Shown here: piece after piece, positions 7,449-14,572 of the stretch
How positions within the stretch are numbered: the first letter of the stretch is position 1
Layout of the letters: the number at the start of each line of letters is the position of its first letter
From: JBFHFS01 sp041583495
GTDB lineage: Bacteria > Bacteroidota > Bacteroidia > Bacteroidales > Marinilabiliaceae
Direction of reading: 5' to 3'
Assembly (NCBI GenBank): GCA_041583495.1
Contig: JBFHFS010000079.1
Location: forward strand, 1-20,037
DNA: 20,037 bases
Program-made: the position numbers and the translations under genes
The notes under the pieces: model-generated
What the model was told of the DNA's origin: nothing
The model's database searches: none
Seen by the model: the letters and a program-made list of their open reading frames with translations, nothing else

Positions 7449-8524
7449 GTTATATTTCCTCTAAGATAATGTAGGGAAGCCTTTATTATCACCCAAACAA
7501 AAGTCATTTGCTGCAAGGGCATAAGCAAAATATTTCTAATCACCGATTGCCTGCTTAAGAGGGCTATTCCAGCCCTCATCAACACCAGCAAAAAAAGATA
7601 GGTTAAAAACCAGGTGGCGGAGAGAGTCAACCCTACCGAGAGCCAGCCAAAGGTTGTAAATGCGGCATAAATCCAACCGGCCACCAGGCTCCCGCCAAAG
7701 AAGAAAATTACGCTTCGGGCAATTCCGTTCCTGGCTTCATTAAACCCCTTATACATACGACATTGCAAACAATCTGGGGCCAACCCTGTGAGAACCTTCA
7801 GCTTAAGTTGCTTCATCAATCGGCTGATAGCAATATCCTCAACAGCGATATTCTTAACCCGCTGGTGAAATTGATACTTTCGATAGACGGTCCCATCGAA
7901 AAGCATAAACTGACCGTTGGCAGCTGAAAAAACCGGCCAGGGCAACTTATAGGTAAAATACAGGGGCAAAAGACTCACTAAAATAATGTTTACCTGAGGC
8001 ACCACCAGCCATTCGCCCGGTGTTTTCATAATCTGAACGGGAAAAAACGAAAAAAGTGCCAGTTGTCGTTTTTTCATTTGCGCCAGAGCGACTTCAATGG
8101 CACGACGCCGAATCAAAACATCGGCATCCAAAAAGAGCATATAATCGCCCGAGGCCTCCAATGACAGGCAATGACAGGCATGGCTTTTTCCCAGCCAACC
8201 CGGGGGCAGCGATTTTCCCTGGAGAAGGCGAATTCGGGCATCCCGACCGGCTTGCTTCAGCACCACCTCCGCAGTATCATCTTCCGACTGATCGTTGTAA
8301 ACGATTATTTCATGCACCAACCCCTGAGTATCCTCCAGCGACTTCAGCAACAGGGGAAGATTTTGCGCTTCATTTCGTGCCGGGATCAATACTGAGACCA
8401 GAGCCCTGGAATAGCCTTCAGGGGCGACCCGCGAATATCCAAACCACCAGTTAGCCAGCACCACCCCCAGGCGAAGGAACACAAACCCCATAACCAGCCA
8501 GGCAAACACCTTAAGGACTACCAT
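7418..8524 (-). CDS. cruG: family 2 glycosyltransferase, CruG-like (carotenoid glycosyltransferase)
   Basis: The 368-residue membrane-anchored glycosyltransferase has an N-terminal helix (about 3-27). A GT-A fold follows: SVLIPARNEAQNLPLLLKSL (44-63), EIIVYNDQSEDDTAEVV (72-88), and FLDADVL at 131-137 with the metal-binding DAD. The acceptor/catalytic region has VEDIAISRLM (228-237) and a basic MYKGFNEARNGIARS (257-271). Two or three C-terminal helices end the protein. In cyanobacteria, CruG adds the sugar to myxol-type carotenoids and works with CruF. Here it lies in the same arm as cruF, separated only by the acyltransferase gene, so sugar transfer to the hydroxyl of a CruF product is the natural reading. 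The sugar is not predictable. Its stop overlaps the TPR start and its start overlaps the acyltransferase stop by 7 bp. The cruG name is by family and context. Confidence 0.8.
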   Translation of the reverse strand: MVVLKVFAWLVMGFVFLRLGVVLANWWFGYSRVAPEGYSRALVSVLIPARNEAQNLPLLLKSLEDTQGLVHEIIVYNDQSEDDTAEVVLKQAGRDARIRLLQGKSLPPGWLGKSHACHCLSLEASGDYMLFLDADVLIRRRAIEVALAQMKKRQLALFSFFPVQIMKTPGEWLVVPQVNIILVSLLPLYFTYKLPWPVFSAANGQFMLFDGTVYRKYQFHQRVKNIAVEDIAISRLMKQLKLKVLTGLAPDCLQCRMYKGFNEARNGIARSVIFFFGGSLVAGWIYAAFTTFGWLSVGLTLSATWFLTYLFLLVLMRAGIALLSRQSVIRNILLMPLQQMTFVWVIIKASLHYLRGNITWKGRSLKVR

Positions 8525-9138
8525 AAAAGCGCTTTTTGATTCTGTTTTCTTAAACTCTCAGCATAGAACTGATTATAACTCTCAACCAAAGAGCCTCCGT
8601 CTCCAACAGAGGGATCAAAATTTTTCAGATAAAAAAATACAGAAGGTTTTTTATGGGAAAAATAGTCCACCAACACCACCACCATCTTCACCCCACATCC
8701 GGTGGTATCGATCAGGTATTGAGCCCCCTTCTCAAACTTAAGGGTATGAGCCGCCTGTGCGGTAAAATGCCCCTGAGGAAACAAGGTTAACAGGTTTTGC
8801 TCTTTTTGCAGCAATTCCCGGGCATATCGCAACGACGAAATAACCGATTGCCCACTTTCTGCAATGGAAAAGGCACCCACCCGCCTAAAAAACAGCCTTT
8901 TCTTTAGCTGTTTTTCAAGCATCATCACATGAAAACGCTTGTTCCAAAACCGGGAATTGAGATAACTAATGAAAAAACCATCCCACCACGAAAAATGATT
9001 CGCCACCACCAGGAGAGAACCGCTCCCAACACTAGAATCCCCTTCCACAAGCACCTTTCTAAAGTGTTTGTGGATCATTATTCTGGAGTAATACTTAAAG
9101 AACCAGGTATACAAAGGGTGGTGGACAGCTTTGATCAT
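8518..9138 (-). CDS. lysophospholipid-type acyltransferase, likely carotenoid glycoside acyltransferase
   Basis: The 206-residue protein has the LPLAT/PlsC fold motifs. Block I is NHFSWWDGFF at 47-56, a true HX4D (H48, D53). Block III is LFPQGHFTAQ (119-128), standing where PlsC enzymes have FPEGTR; the change from EGTR to QGHF marks a divergent subfamily rather than glycerolipid PlsC. There is no clear membrane span; the N-terminal part (HHPLYTWFFKYYSRIM) looks amphipathic. Because it sits between the cruF and cruG-like genes, I infer that it esterifies the sugar of a carotenoid glycoside with a fatty acid, as in acyl-glycosyl carotenoids of other bacteria. Its ATG overlaps the cruF stop in an ATGA (9135-9138), a classic coupled start. 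An ordinary phospholipid role cannot be excluded. Confidence 0.8.
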   Translation of the reverse strand: MIKAVHHPLYTWFFKYYSRIMIHKHFRKVLVEGDSSVGSGSLLVVANHFSWWDGFFISYLNSRFWNKRFHVMMLEKQLKKRLFFRRVGAFSIAESGQSVISSLRYARELLQKEQNLLTLFPQGHFTAQAAHTLKFEKGAQYLIDTTGCGVKMVVVLVDYFSHKKPSVFFYLKNFDPSVGDGGSLVESYNQFYAESLRKQNQKALLW

Positions 9139-9785
9139 AACCCCGGAATTTGGTTTAAAATATTTAAAGCCACAAAGAAACCTATCTGACAGGCCAAAAG
9201 CGTCAGTGCAACGGCATTTTCAAACTTAACCTTCAACAAATCAAATATCGCTAAAAACACAAAGGAAAGCAGGTACCAGGCAAGATAATTCTGAACCGGC
9301 ACTGCATTATTGCTCCAGCCCCACATTCCCAGATCCTGAGCCACGGGCTCCAAAAACACATCGTATCCCACCATGAGAGAAGCCCCCAGGAACCATTTTG
9401 TTGCCGGAATGGTTGTCACATCCCGCAGCACCACCGCCACCAGATATATAAGCATCAACCAGTTAAGACCTATCAGATAAGGGGTTCCCATAAATCCGGG
9501 CCCCAACACCTTTCCATAGGCATAGTGACCAAAAATCAGCCCCGTATTCACACCAATCCATTCGAATAAATAGCCCCCAACAACCACAAAAATAACAGCC
9601 AGCCAGAAACGACCTCCCTGACTCTTGTGAAAAAACATCAGCAACACCAGCGACATCAGCAGACTTATTCCTATCAACGACCGAAACAGTTCCCTGGTAT
9701 AGGGAATGGCCAACCCGGCAATCCCAACCAAATAATAGATTACAAAAAAGCGTTTTATGAGCGTGGACGAAATTTTTTTCTTCAT
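9135..9785 (-). CDS. cruF: CruF-type carotenoid 1',2'-hydratase (DUF422 family)
   Basis: The 216-residue integral membrane protein has about seven helices. Its most telling stretches are FEWIGVNTGLIFGHYAYG (about 74-91), then GTPYLIGLNWLMLIYL in the following loop and helix, and VGYDVFLEPVAQDLGMWGW, followed by PVQNYLAWYLLSF. These Glu-, Tyr- and Asp-containing segments with the N-Y-xx-W motif are the signature of the CruF/bisanhydrobacterioruberin hydratase family. The enzyme adds water across the terminal 1,2 double bond of a psi end group, giving a tertiary alcohol that can be glycosylated. The start ATG is at 9783-9785, 34 bp after the crtD-like stop, and the gene is coupled to the acyltransferase by a 4-bp overlap. 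The family call is good; whether the substrate is lycopene or gamma-carotene is not visible. Confidence 0.85.
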   Translation of the reverse strand: MKKKISSTLIKRFFVIYYLVGIAGLAIPYTRELFRSLIGISLLMSLVLLMFFHKSQGGRFWLAVIFVVVGGYLFEWIGVNTGLIFGHYAYGKVLGPGFMGTPYLIGLNWLMLIYLVAVVLRDVTTIPATKWFLGASLMVGYDVFLEPVAQDLGMWGWSNNAVPVQNYLAWYLLSFVFLAIFDLLKVKFENAVALTLLACQIGFFVALNILNQIPGL

Positions 9786-9819
9786 GCCATGGTGATTAAA
9801 AAATATAATAATTCCCAGG

Positions 9820-11289
9820 TTAGCTTTCCATTTCCCGATCCACGATGGCCGCCGACGCTAAACATAAGGGGATCCCCCCTCCCGGATGAACACTTCCCCC
9901 GGTAAAGTAGAGATTTTTAAATCTCGCGGAGCGGTTGGAATGCCTCATAAAGGCCGAAAAAACAGAATTGGAATTGTTGCCGTAAATGGCCCCCTTAAAC
10001 GAGGAGGTATAGTCCTGCAGAGACTCGGGGGTGGTAACTCTCTCAAATCGGATATGGGGCAAAGGATCTATTCCCAAAACCCGTTTAATTTTCCGTGCCA
10101 CAATCAAACGCACAGCATCCTTCTCCAGCGCCCCTTCAGAAGAATCCAGGGCAGGCACATTAATCATCACAAACCAATTTTCACATCCCTCGGGTGCATC
10201 CTCACGGCTCAATTTAGAACTGATAAACAAATAAACAGTAGGATCCTCAAAACCCTTCTTAAGCTTAAATAAATGACGAAACTCCTCTTTATAACTATTG
10301 GAAAACAATATATTATGAACATCCAATTGCGGAAACCGACCACTCATTCCCCAATAAAAAATATAGGCCGATGAAGAATATCTGGCTAAACGAACAGACC
10401 ATGGTGCCGTAATTTCGGGTACTACAAAACGATAGAAGGCGTTCACATCCATATCGGAAATAACCCTGTCGGCAGGAATGGTTTTGTCCAAAATTTTTAT
10501 TCCCTTAATTTTTCCCTTCGAATAGGCCAACCCCGATACTCTGGTATTAAACCGAAACGTAACCCCCAGGGATAAGGCTTTAGCATAAAGTGCTTCCACG
10601 ATACTAAAGAGCCCCTTATCGGGATAAAAGGCCCCCAAATTGTGCTCAAGGTGCGATATCACACTTAAAGTAGCAGGTGCCATGTAGGGAGAAGACCCGT
10701 TATAAGTGGCATAGCGATCGAACAATTGTATTACATGAGGACTTTTAAACCGCCTGCGATTCTCCGAATGCATCGACCTAAAAGGGTTAAACACCAACAA
10801 AGATTTCAGCTTTACGCGTGTTAGATGCCAGGCCGAAGAAAGGATACGCCGTATAGGATTAAAAATAAAAATATCCGCCGAAGCCTCATACAGCTTTTCT
10901 GTATCCCGTAAGTAATTCAAAACAGACTCGCGGGACTCTCCGGTTCGGATGGCCAGTTCGTCAGCAAACTGAGCAGGCTCACTTTTGGCTTCTATCCGGG
11001 TGCCATCTTCGAAAAAATAAAGACACACGGTATCCAGTTTTTTGTAGGAGAAGGAGGTCGGATCGCTGCTCTGTCCCAATGCCAGCAACTCATCCACCAG
11101 GTGGGGTAATGTAAACAACGAAGGCCCCGTATCAAAGCGGAAACCCTCTTGCCTTAACTCGCCGATTTTACCGCCCGGACCCGCATTTTTCTCAAAAACG
11201 GTAACTGAATAACCCCGGGCAGCCATACGGATAGCTGAAGCCAAACCGCCGATACCTGCACCTATTACCGAAACATTCAAAGAGTCCAT
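9820..11289 (-). CDS. crtD: CrtI-family desaturase, likely 1-hydroxycarotenoid 3,4-desaturase (CrtD-like)
   Basis: I use the ATG at 11287-11289 (489 residues) rather than a GTG at 11323-11325, because it puts the FAD-binding beta strand close to the start: VSVIGAGIGGLASAI at 6-20 (GxGxxG), with VTVFEKNAGPGGKIGEL at 29-45. GFRFDTGPSLFTLPHLVDEL follows at 49-68. The C-terminal carotenoid-desaturase signature is FTGGSVHPGGGIPLCLASAA. The FDTGPSLFTLPHLVDEL segment is what I associate with Bacteroidota CrtD-type enzymes, while the plus-strand paralogue carries FDMGPSFFSMSYEF. The role assignment between the two therefore rests on subfamily resemblance and on this gene being first in the cruF arm. 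The predicted reaction is 3,4-dehydrogenation of a 1-hydroxycarotenoid. Alternative: an additional phytoene/lycopene desaturase. Confidence 0.7.
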   Translation of the reverse strand: MDSLNVSVIGAGIGGLASAIRMAARGYSVTVFEKNAGPGGKIGELRQEGFRFDTGPSLFTLPHLVDELLALGQSSDPTSFSYKKLDTVCLYFFEDGTRIEAKSEPAQFADELAIRTGESRESVLNYLRDTEKLYEASADIFIFNPIRRILSSAWHLTRVKLKSLLVFNPFRSMHSENRRRFKSPHVIQLFDRYATYNGSSPYMAPATLSVISHLEHNLGAFYPDKGLFSIVEALYAKALSLGVTFRFNTRVSGLAYSKGKIKGIKILDKTIPADRVISDMDVNAFYRFVVPEITAPWSVRLARYSSSAYIFYWGMSGRFPQLDVHNILFSNSYKEEFRHLFKLKKGFEDPTVYLFISSKLSREDAPEGCENWFVMINVPALDSSEGALEKDAVRLIVARKIKRVLGIDPLPHIRFERVTTPESLQDYTSSFKGAIYGNNSNSVFSAFMRHSNRSARFKNLYFTGGSVHPGGGIPLCLASAAIVDREMES

Positions 11290-11519
11290 AAAATCGGGGT
11301 ATTGGAGTATCTGAAGAAACTTCACACACCAAATAAACTATTCCACAATAATGGTTTAAACCCAAATCCCATCCTCCTCCCTACTGGCTGGGTAAAACAA
11401 CCATAATAAACGAATTATTTGTTTATTATTGAGTATCTTTCTTTAAACAATAACAGCCCATCAAATGTTTATTTTTTGTTATTAGTATTTAAACACTAAC
11501 CCAATAGCGATTGCGCCGC
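11290..11519. promoter_or_regulatory. divergent control region of the two carotenoid arms
   Basis: These 230 bp separate the starts of the crtD-like gene (minus) and crtI (plus) and must hold promoters for both arms unless they are transcribed from further away. The part next to crtI is very A+T rich. TATCTTTC at 11434-11441 matches the -7 consensus at all fixed positions but the last, with no TTG at the proper -33 spacing. On the minus strand TAGTTTAT occurs at the proper distance from a TTTG, also imperfect. A palindrome GGTTTAAACC lies at 11352-11361. No regulator gene and no clear operator are adjacent. Confidence 0.4.
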
Positions 11520-12998
11520 ATGAAAAAAGCATTAATTGTCGGCACCGGTCTTGGCGGATTAGCGACTGCTTTAAGGCTGACCAGTTTGGGCTACCAGGTT
11601 ACCATGGTGGAAAAATACCATCAGGCCGGGGGACGCCTCAACCGAATTGAAAAGGATGGATTCGTCTTCGACATGGGGCCTTCTTTTTTTAGCATGAGCT
11701 ATGAATTCCGGGAGCTGGCCCGTTCATGCAAATGGAAAATTCCCTTTAAATTTCAGGAACTTGACCCGCTGTATGCAGTCAATTTTTCGGATACCGGAAA
11801 AACTTATAAAATATTCAAAGACCCCAAAAAATTAGCTGCCGAATTTGCACTCGTAGAACCTGAGCTGGAAGCCAAACTCAGAAAGTACCTTGCCCAAACG
11901 GGTTGTATGTTTCACGATACGGAGCACCTCATCATAAAACAAAACTTCAACAGTTGGTGGGAATATCTTAGAGCTCTTGTACAGGTACCCTTACAGCATG
12001 CCCCCAAGCTGTTCCGATCGTTTTGGCAGGAGATAGAGAGGCATTTCGACTCTCGCGAAGTAAAAGAGATCCTTTCGCTGGTCGCCTTTTTCCTGGGGGG
12101 AACCCCCTTTGACACCCCAGCCATCTTTACCCTGCTCTCTTACACCGAGTTGAAGCACGATGGCTATTTTAATGTTCCCGGCGGGATGTATAAGATCGTG
12201 GAAGAATTGGTCAAAGAACTTACCAAAAGGGGGGTAAAAATCCATTACAACACAGAAATTACAGATATCGAGAAAGTTAATTCCAGAGTGACAGCCCTCA
12301 TCGACCAACGGGGCAAACGATGGACCTCCAACCAATTTGTGATCAACGCCGATGCCGCCATGTTTAGAGGCCAGATACTTAAACGAAAGGCCTTCAACAC
12401 CCAAAAACTTGATAAGATGAAGTGGACCATGGCTCCTCTCACGATCTATCTTGGCATCAAGGGAAAGATTCCCGACATCTATCATCACAATTATTTTCTG
12501 GGGTCAAATTTTAAAAGTTACGCTCATAAGATTTTCAAAAACCAAATGTCGCTGGAGAAACCCTATTACTATGTGAATGTGCTTTCGCGACACAATCCCG
12601 AAAGTGCGCCTGCCGGTTGTGAATCGGTGTTTATTTTGGTGCCGGTTCCCGATCTGAGATTCAGACCAGACTGGAGCGACCGGGAACAAATCACCGAAAA
12701 TATTCTGACCGACCTCTCGCAAAGAATCAACTTCGATTTAATCGCCAACCGGGTTACTCAAAAAGTACTCACCCCCGTTGAATGGGAAAAGATGTTTAAC
12801 CTGTACCGGGGAAGCGGCCTGGGACTGGGTCACAATATGGGTCAGATGGGTTATATGCGACCCAAAAACCGCGATGAGAAATACAAGAACCTCTACTACG
12901 TAGGCGCCTCCACAACACCAGGGACAGGATTGCCCATGGTGGTTATCGGATCCAAACTAACCGTAGCACAAATGAGTTATGAGCATAGAACTTTATAA
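11520..12998 (+). CDS. crtI: phytoene desaturase (CrtI family)
   Basis: The ATG at 11520 is preferred to an upstream TTG at 11511 because MKKALIVGTGLGGLATALRL gives a standard dinucleotide-binding start. The 492-residue protein has GTGLGG (8-13), VEKYHQAGGRLNRIEKDGF (30-48) and FDMGPSFFSM at 50-59. Near the C-terminus come GSGLGLGHNMGQMGYMRP and YYVGASTTPGTGLPMVVIGSKL (split), the FAD-contacting end of the family. It would convert 15-cis-phytoene to neurosporene or lycopene by successive FAD-dependent desaturations at the membrane. It heads the plus arm and its last 20 bp overlap crtB, a coupling that suits a desaturase/synthase pair. The paralogue in the minus arm makes the exact division of labour an inference. 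Confidence 0.85.
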   Translation: MKKALIVGTGLGGLATALRLTSLGYQVTMVEKYHQAGGRLNRIEKDGFVFDMGPSFFSMSYEFRELARSCKWKIPFKFQELDPLYAVNFSDTGKTYKIFKDPKKLAAEFALVEPELEAKLRKYLAQTGCMFHDTEHLIIKQNFNSWWEYLRALVQVPLQHAPKLFRSFWQEIERHFDSREVKEILSLVAFFLGGTPFDTPAIFTLLSYTELKHDGYFNVPGGMYKIVEELVKELTKRGVKIHYNTEITDIEKVNSRVTALIDQRGKRWTSNQFVINADAAMFRGQILKRKAFNTQKLDKMKWTMAPLTIYLGIKGKIPDIYHHNYFLGSNFKSYAHKIFKNQMSLEKPYYYVNVLSRHNPESAPAGCESVFILVPVPDLRFRPDWSDREQITENILTDLSQRINFDLIANRVTQKVLTPVEWEKMFNLYRGSGLGLGHNMGQMGYMRPKNRDEKYKNLYYVGASTTPGTGLPMVVIGSKLTVAQMSYEHRTL

Positions 12999-13818
12999 CA
13001 ACAACGCCCTGGCCTGTAGTCGCCAGACCACCCAGCGGTACAGCACCTCCTTTACGCTGGGCATAAAACTTTTGGGCCGCGACATTCGAAAAGCCATATA
13101 CGCCATCTATGCGTTTGTGCGCTTTGCCGATGAAATTGTAGACACTTTTCACACCTATGACAAAGCCGCTCTGCTCGAAAAGTTCAGAAAGGACACCCAT
13201 TCGGCAATCAGCCAGGGCATTTCGACCAACCCGATCCTTCATAGCTTCCAGCTAACGGCCAACCAATATCAGATAGACACCGCCCTTATTGAAGCCTTCT
13301 TCCAAAGCATGGCCATGGACCTGAGTTATAAGAATTATGACAAATCCCTCTATGAATCTTATATATATGGATCCGCTGAAGTGGTGGGATTAATGTGCTT
13401 AAAGGTCTTCTACCACAATGATCCGGAAGGTTATGAAGCCCTAAAACACCCGGCACGAAAATTGGGACAGGCTTTTCAAAAAGTTAACTTCTTAAGAGAT
13501 ATACAATCTGACTTAAAAGAACGGGGCCGAACCTACTTCCCAAACGTGGATTTAACCAATTTCTCCATTTTTCAAAAAAAACAGATCGAAAAAGAGATCG
13601 AAGCCGATTTTCAGGAAGCCTATCTGGGCATCGTAAAACTAAAAAAAGAAGCTCGCCGGGGTGTTTATATTGCTTACCGATATTATCTGAGACTCTTTCA
13701 TAAGATTAAGCATTCTCCGCCAAAAGTCATCATGCGGTCACGCATCCGGATTAACAACTGGATAAAGATAAAACTGCTATTCGAGGGGGTATTGCGCCAT
13801 GAGCTGAACTGTGTATGA
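12979..13818 (+). CDS. crtB: phytoene synthase
   Basis: The 279-residue protein belongs to the squalene/phytoene synthase family. SRQTTQRYSTSFTLGIKLL (14-32) is followed by the first aspartate-rich motif FVRFADEIVD at 46-55 (D51xxxD55). YIYGSAEVVGLMC (128-140) forms the central helix, and VNFLRDIQSDLKERGRTYFP at 169-188 holds the second motif (D174xxxD178) with the family's RGRxYFP tail. These aspartates bind magnesium and the two diphosphates. The reaction is head-to-head condensation of two geranylgeranyl diphosphates to phytoene, the committed step of the pathway. All catalytic aspartates are present and the length is close to the usual bacterial size. The start ATG lies inside the end of crtI (20-bp overlap, different frame). 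A GGPP synthase is not seen in the window. Confidence 0.92.
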   Translation: MSIELYNNNALACSRQTTQRYSTSFTLGIKLLGRDIRKAIYAIYAFVRFADEIVDTFHTYDKAALLEKFRKDTHSAISQGISTNPILHSFQLTANQYQIDTALIEAFFQSMAMDLSYKNYDKSLYESYIYGSAEVVGLMCLKVFYHNDPEGYEALKHPARKLGQAFQKVNFLRDIQSDLKERGRTYFPNVDLTNFSIFQKKQIEKEIEADFQEAYLGIVKLKKEARRGVYIAYRYYLRLFHKIKHSPPKVIMRSRIRINNWIKIKLLFEGVLRHELNCV

Positions 13819-13830
13819 CAGAAATTTCAT

Positions 13831-13838
13831 TACATTTG
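13831..13838 (+). promoter_or_regulatory. possible -7 promoter element for the methyltransferase gene
   Basis: TACATTTG is an exact TAnnTTTG match in the short gap between crtB and the FkbM-type gene, 33 bp before its ATG. The expected -33 position holds CTG, only two of three bases. It could give this gene transcription of its own besides read-through from crtI-crtB. Confidence 0.35.
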
Positions 13839-13870
13839 CTTGAAGTTTCTTCTTTTAAAATTAACAGACC

Positions 13871-14572
13871 ATGCCCAGCGTTCAGAAGCTAATCATTTGG
13901 CTCAGCCCACGCAAAACATACATTGCCCCGGAGATTAAGATTCAAAAAAGATGGATGGGATCCGCTTACGGCGGATTCTTTGTACATACCGCACCTTTTA
14001 AAGACCACGCCACGGTTCTTTCGTTTGGCGTTGGGAATGACATCAGTTTTGATCTGGAACTAATGGCCGCGACAGGATGCAAGGTTTTCACCTTCGATCC
14101 AACCCGGGGGGTCGAAAAATTCATCGAACCCTATTTAAAAGAGTATCCGCAACTTTCCTTTACTCCTCTGGGCCTGAGCACTGAAGAAAGAGAGTCTTAT
14201 TTCTTTCCGCCCGAGAACCCCGAACATGTAAGCTGTTCGGTTGTTCCTAACATGGCCACAAAAAACCAGGCTTATCCGGTAAAGATGAAAGACTTAACCA
14301 GCATCGCCACTGAACTGGGCCTTTCCAAAATAGAGTTGCTCAAGCTCGACATCGAAGGTGCCGAATACGACGTAATCCCCAATATTCTGGAAGCCCCCAT
14401 TTCAATAAACCAGATTCTTTTGGAAATACACCCCGATCTGTTTACCTCCGGAAAAAGAAAGTCCAAAGAGTTGATTAAAAAGCTTCGACAATCGGGCTAC
14501 CTCCTTTATGGAGTATCGGACACCTGCAAAGAACTCTCCTTTATTCATCGATCTCTGATCCGTTCACTATAG
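13871..14572 (+). CDS. FkbM family methyltransferase
   Basis: The 233-residue protein has a Rossmann-type SAM methyltransferase core. Motif I is VLSFGVGNDISFDLEL (49-64). The acidic end of strand 2 is VFTFDPT (72-78). LSFTPLGLST is at 95-104 and the FkbM signature IELLKLDIEGAEYDVIPNIL at 154-173, followed by the strand QILLEIHPDLF. FkbM proteins O-methylate hydroxyls, often of sugars or polyketides. There is no signal peptide or membrane helix. It lies 52 bp after crtB in the same direction, so methylation of the carotenoid glycoside (sugar or tertiary hydroxyl) is an attractive inference, but a possible promoter of its own (13831-13838) means it may be an unrelated neighbour. Its 3' end overlaps the dpp11 3' end by 32 bp, tail to tail. 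Confidence 0.83.
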   Translation: MPSVQKLIIWLSPRKTYIAPEIKIQKRWMGSAYGGFFVHTAPFKDHATVLSFGVGNDISFDLELMAATGCKVFTFDPTRGVEKFIEPYLKEYPQLSFTPLGLSTEERESYFFPPENPEHVSCSVVPNMATKNQAYPVKMKDLTSIATELGLSKIELLKLDIEGAEYDVIPNILEAPISINQILLEIHPDLFTSGKRKSKELIKKLRQSGYLLYGVSDTCKELSFIHRSLIRSL

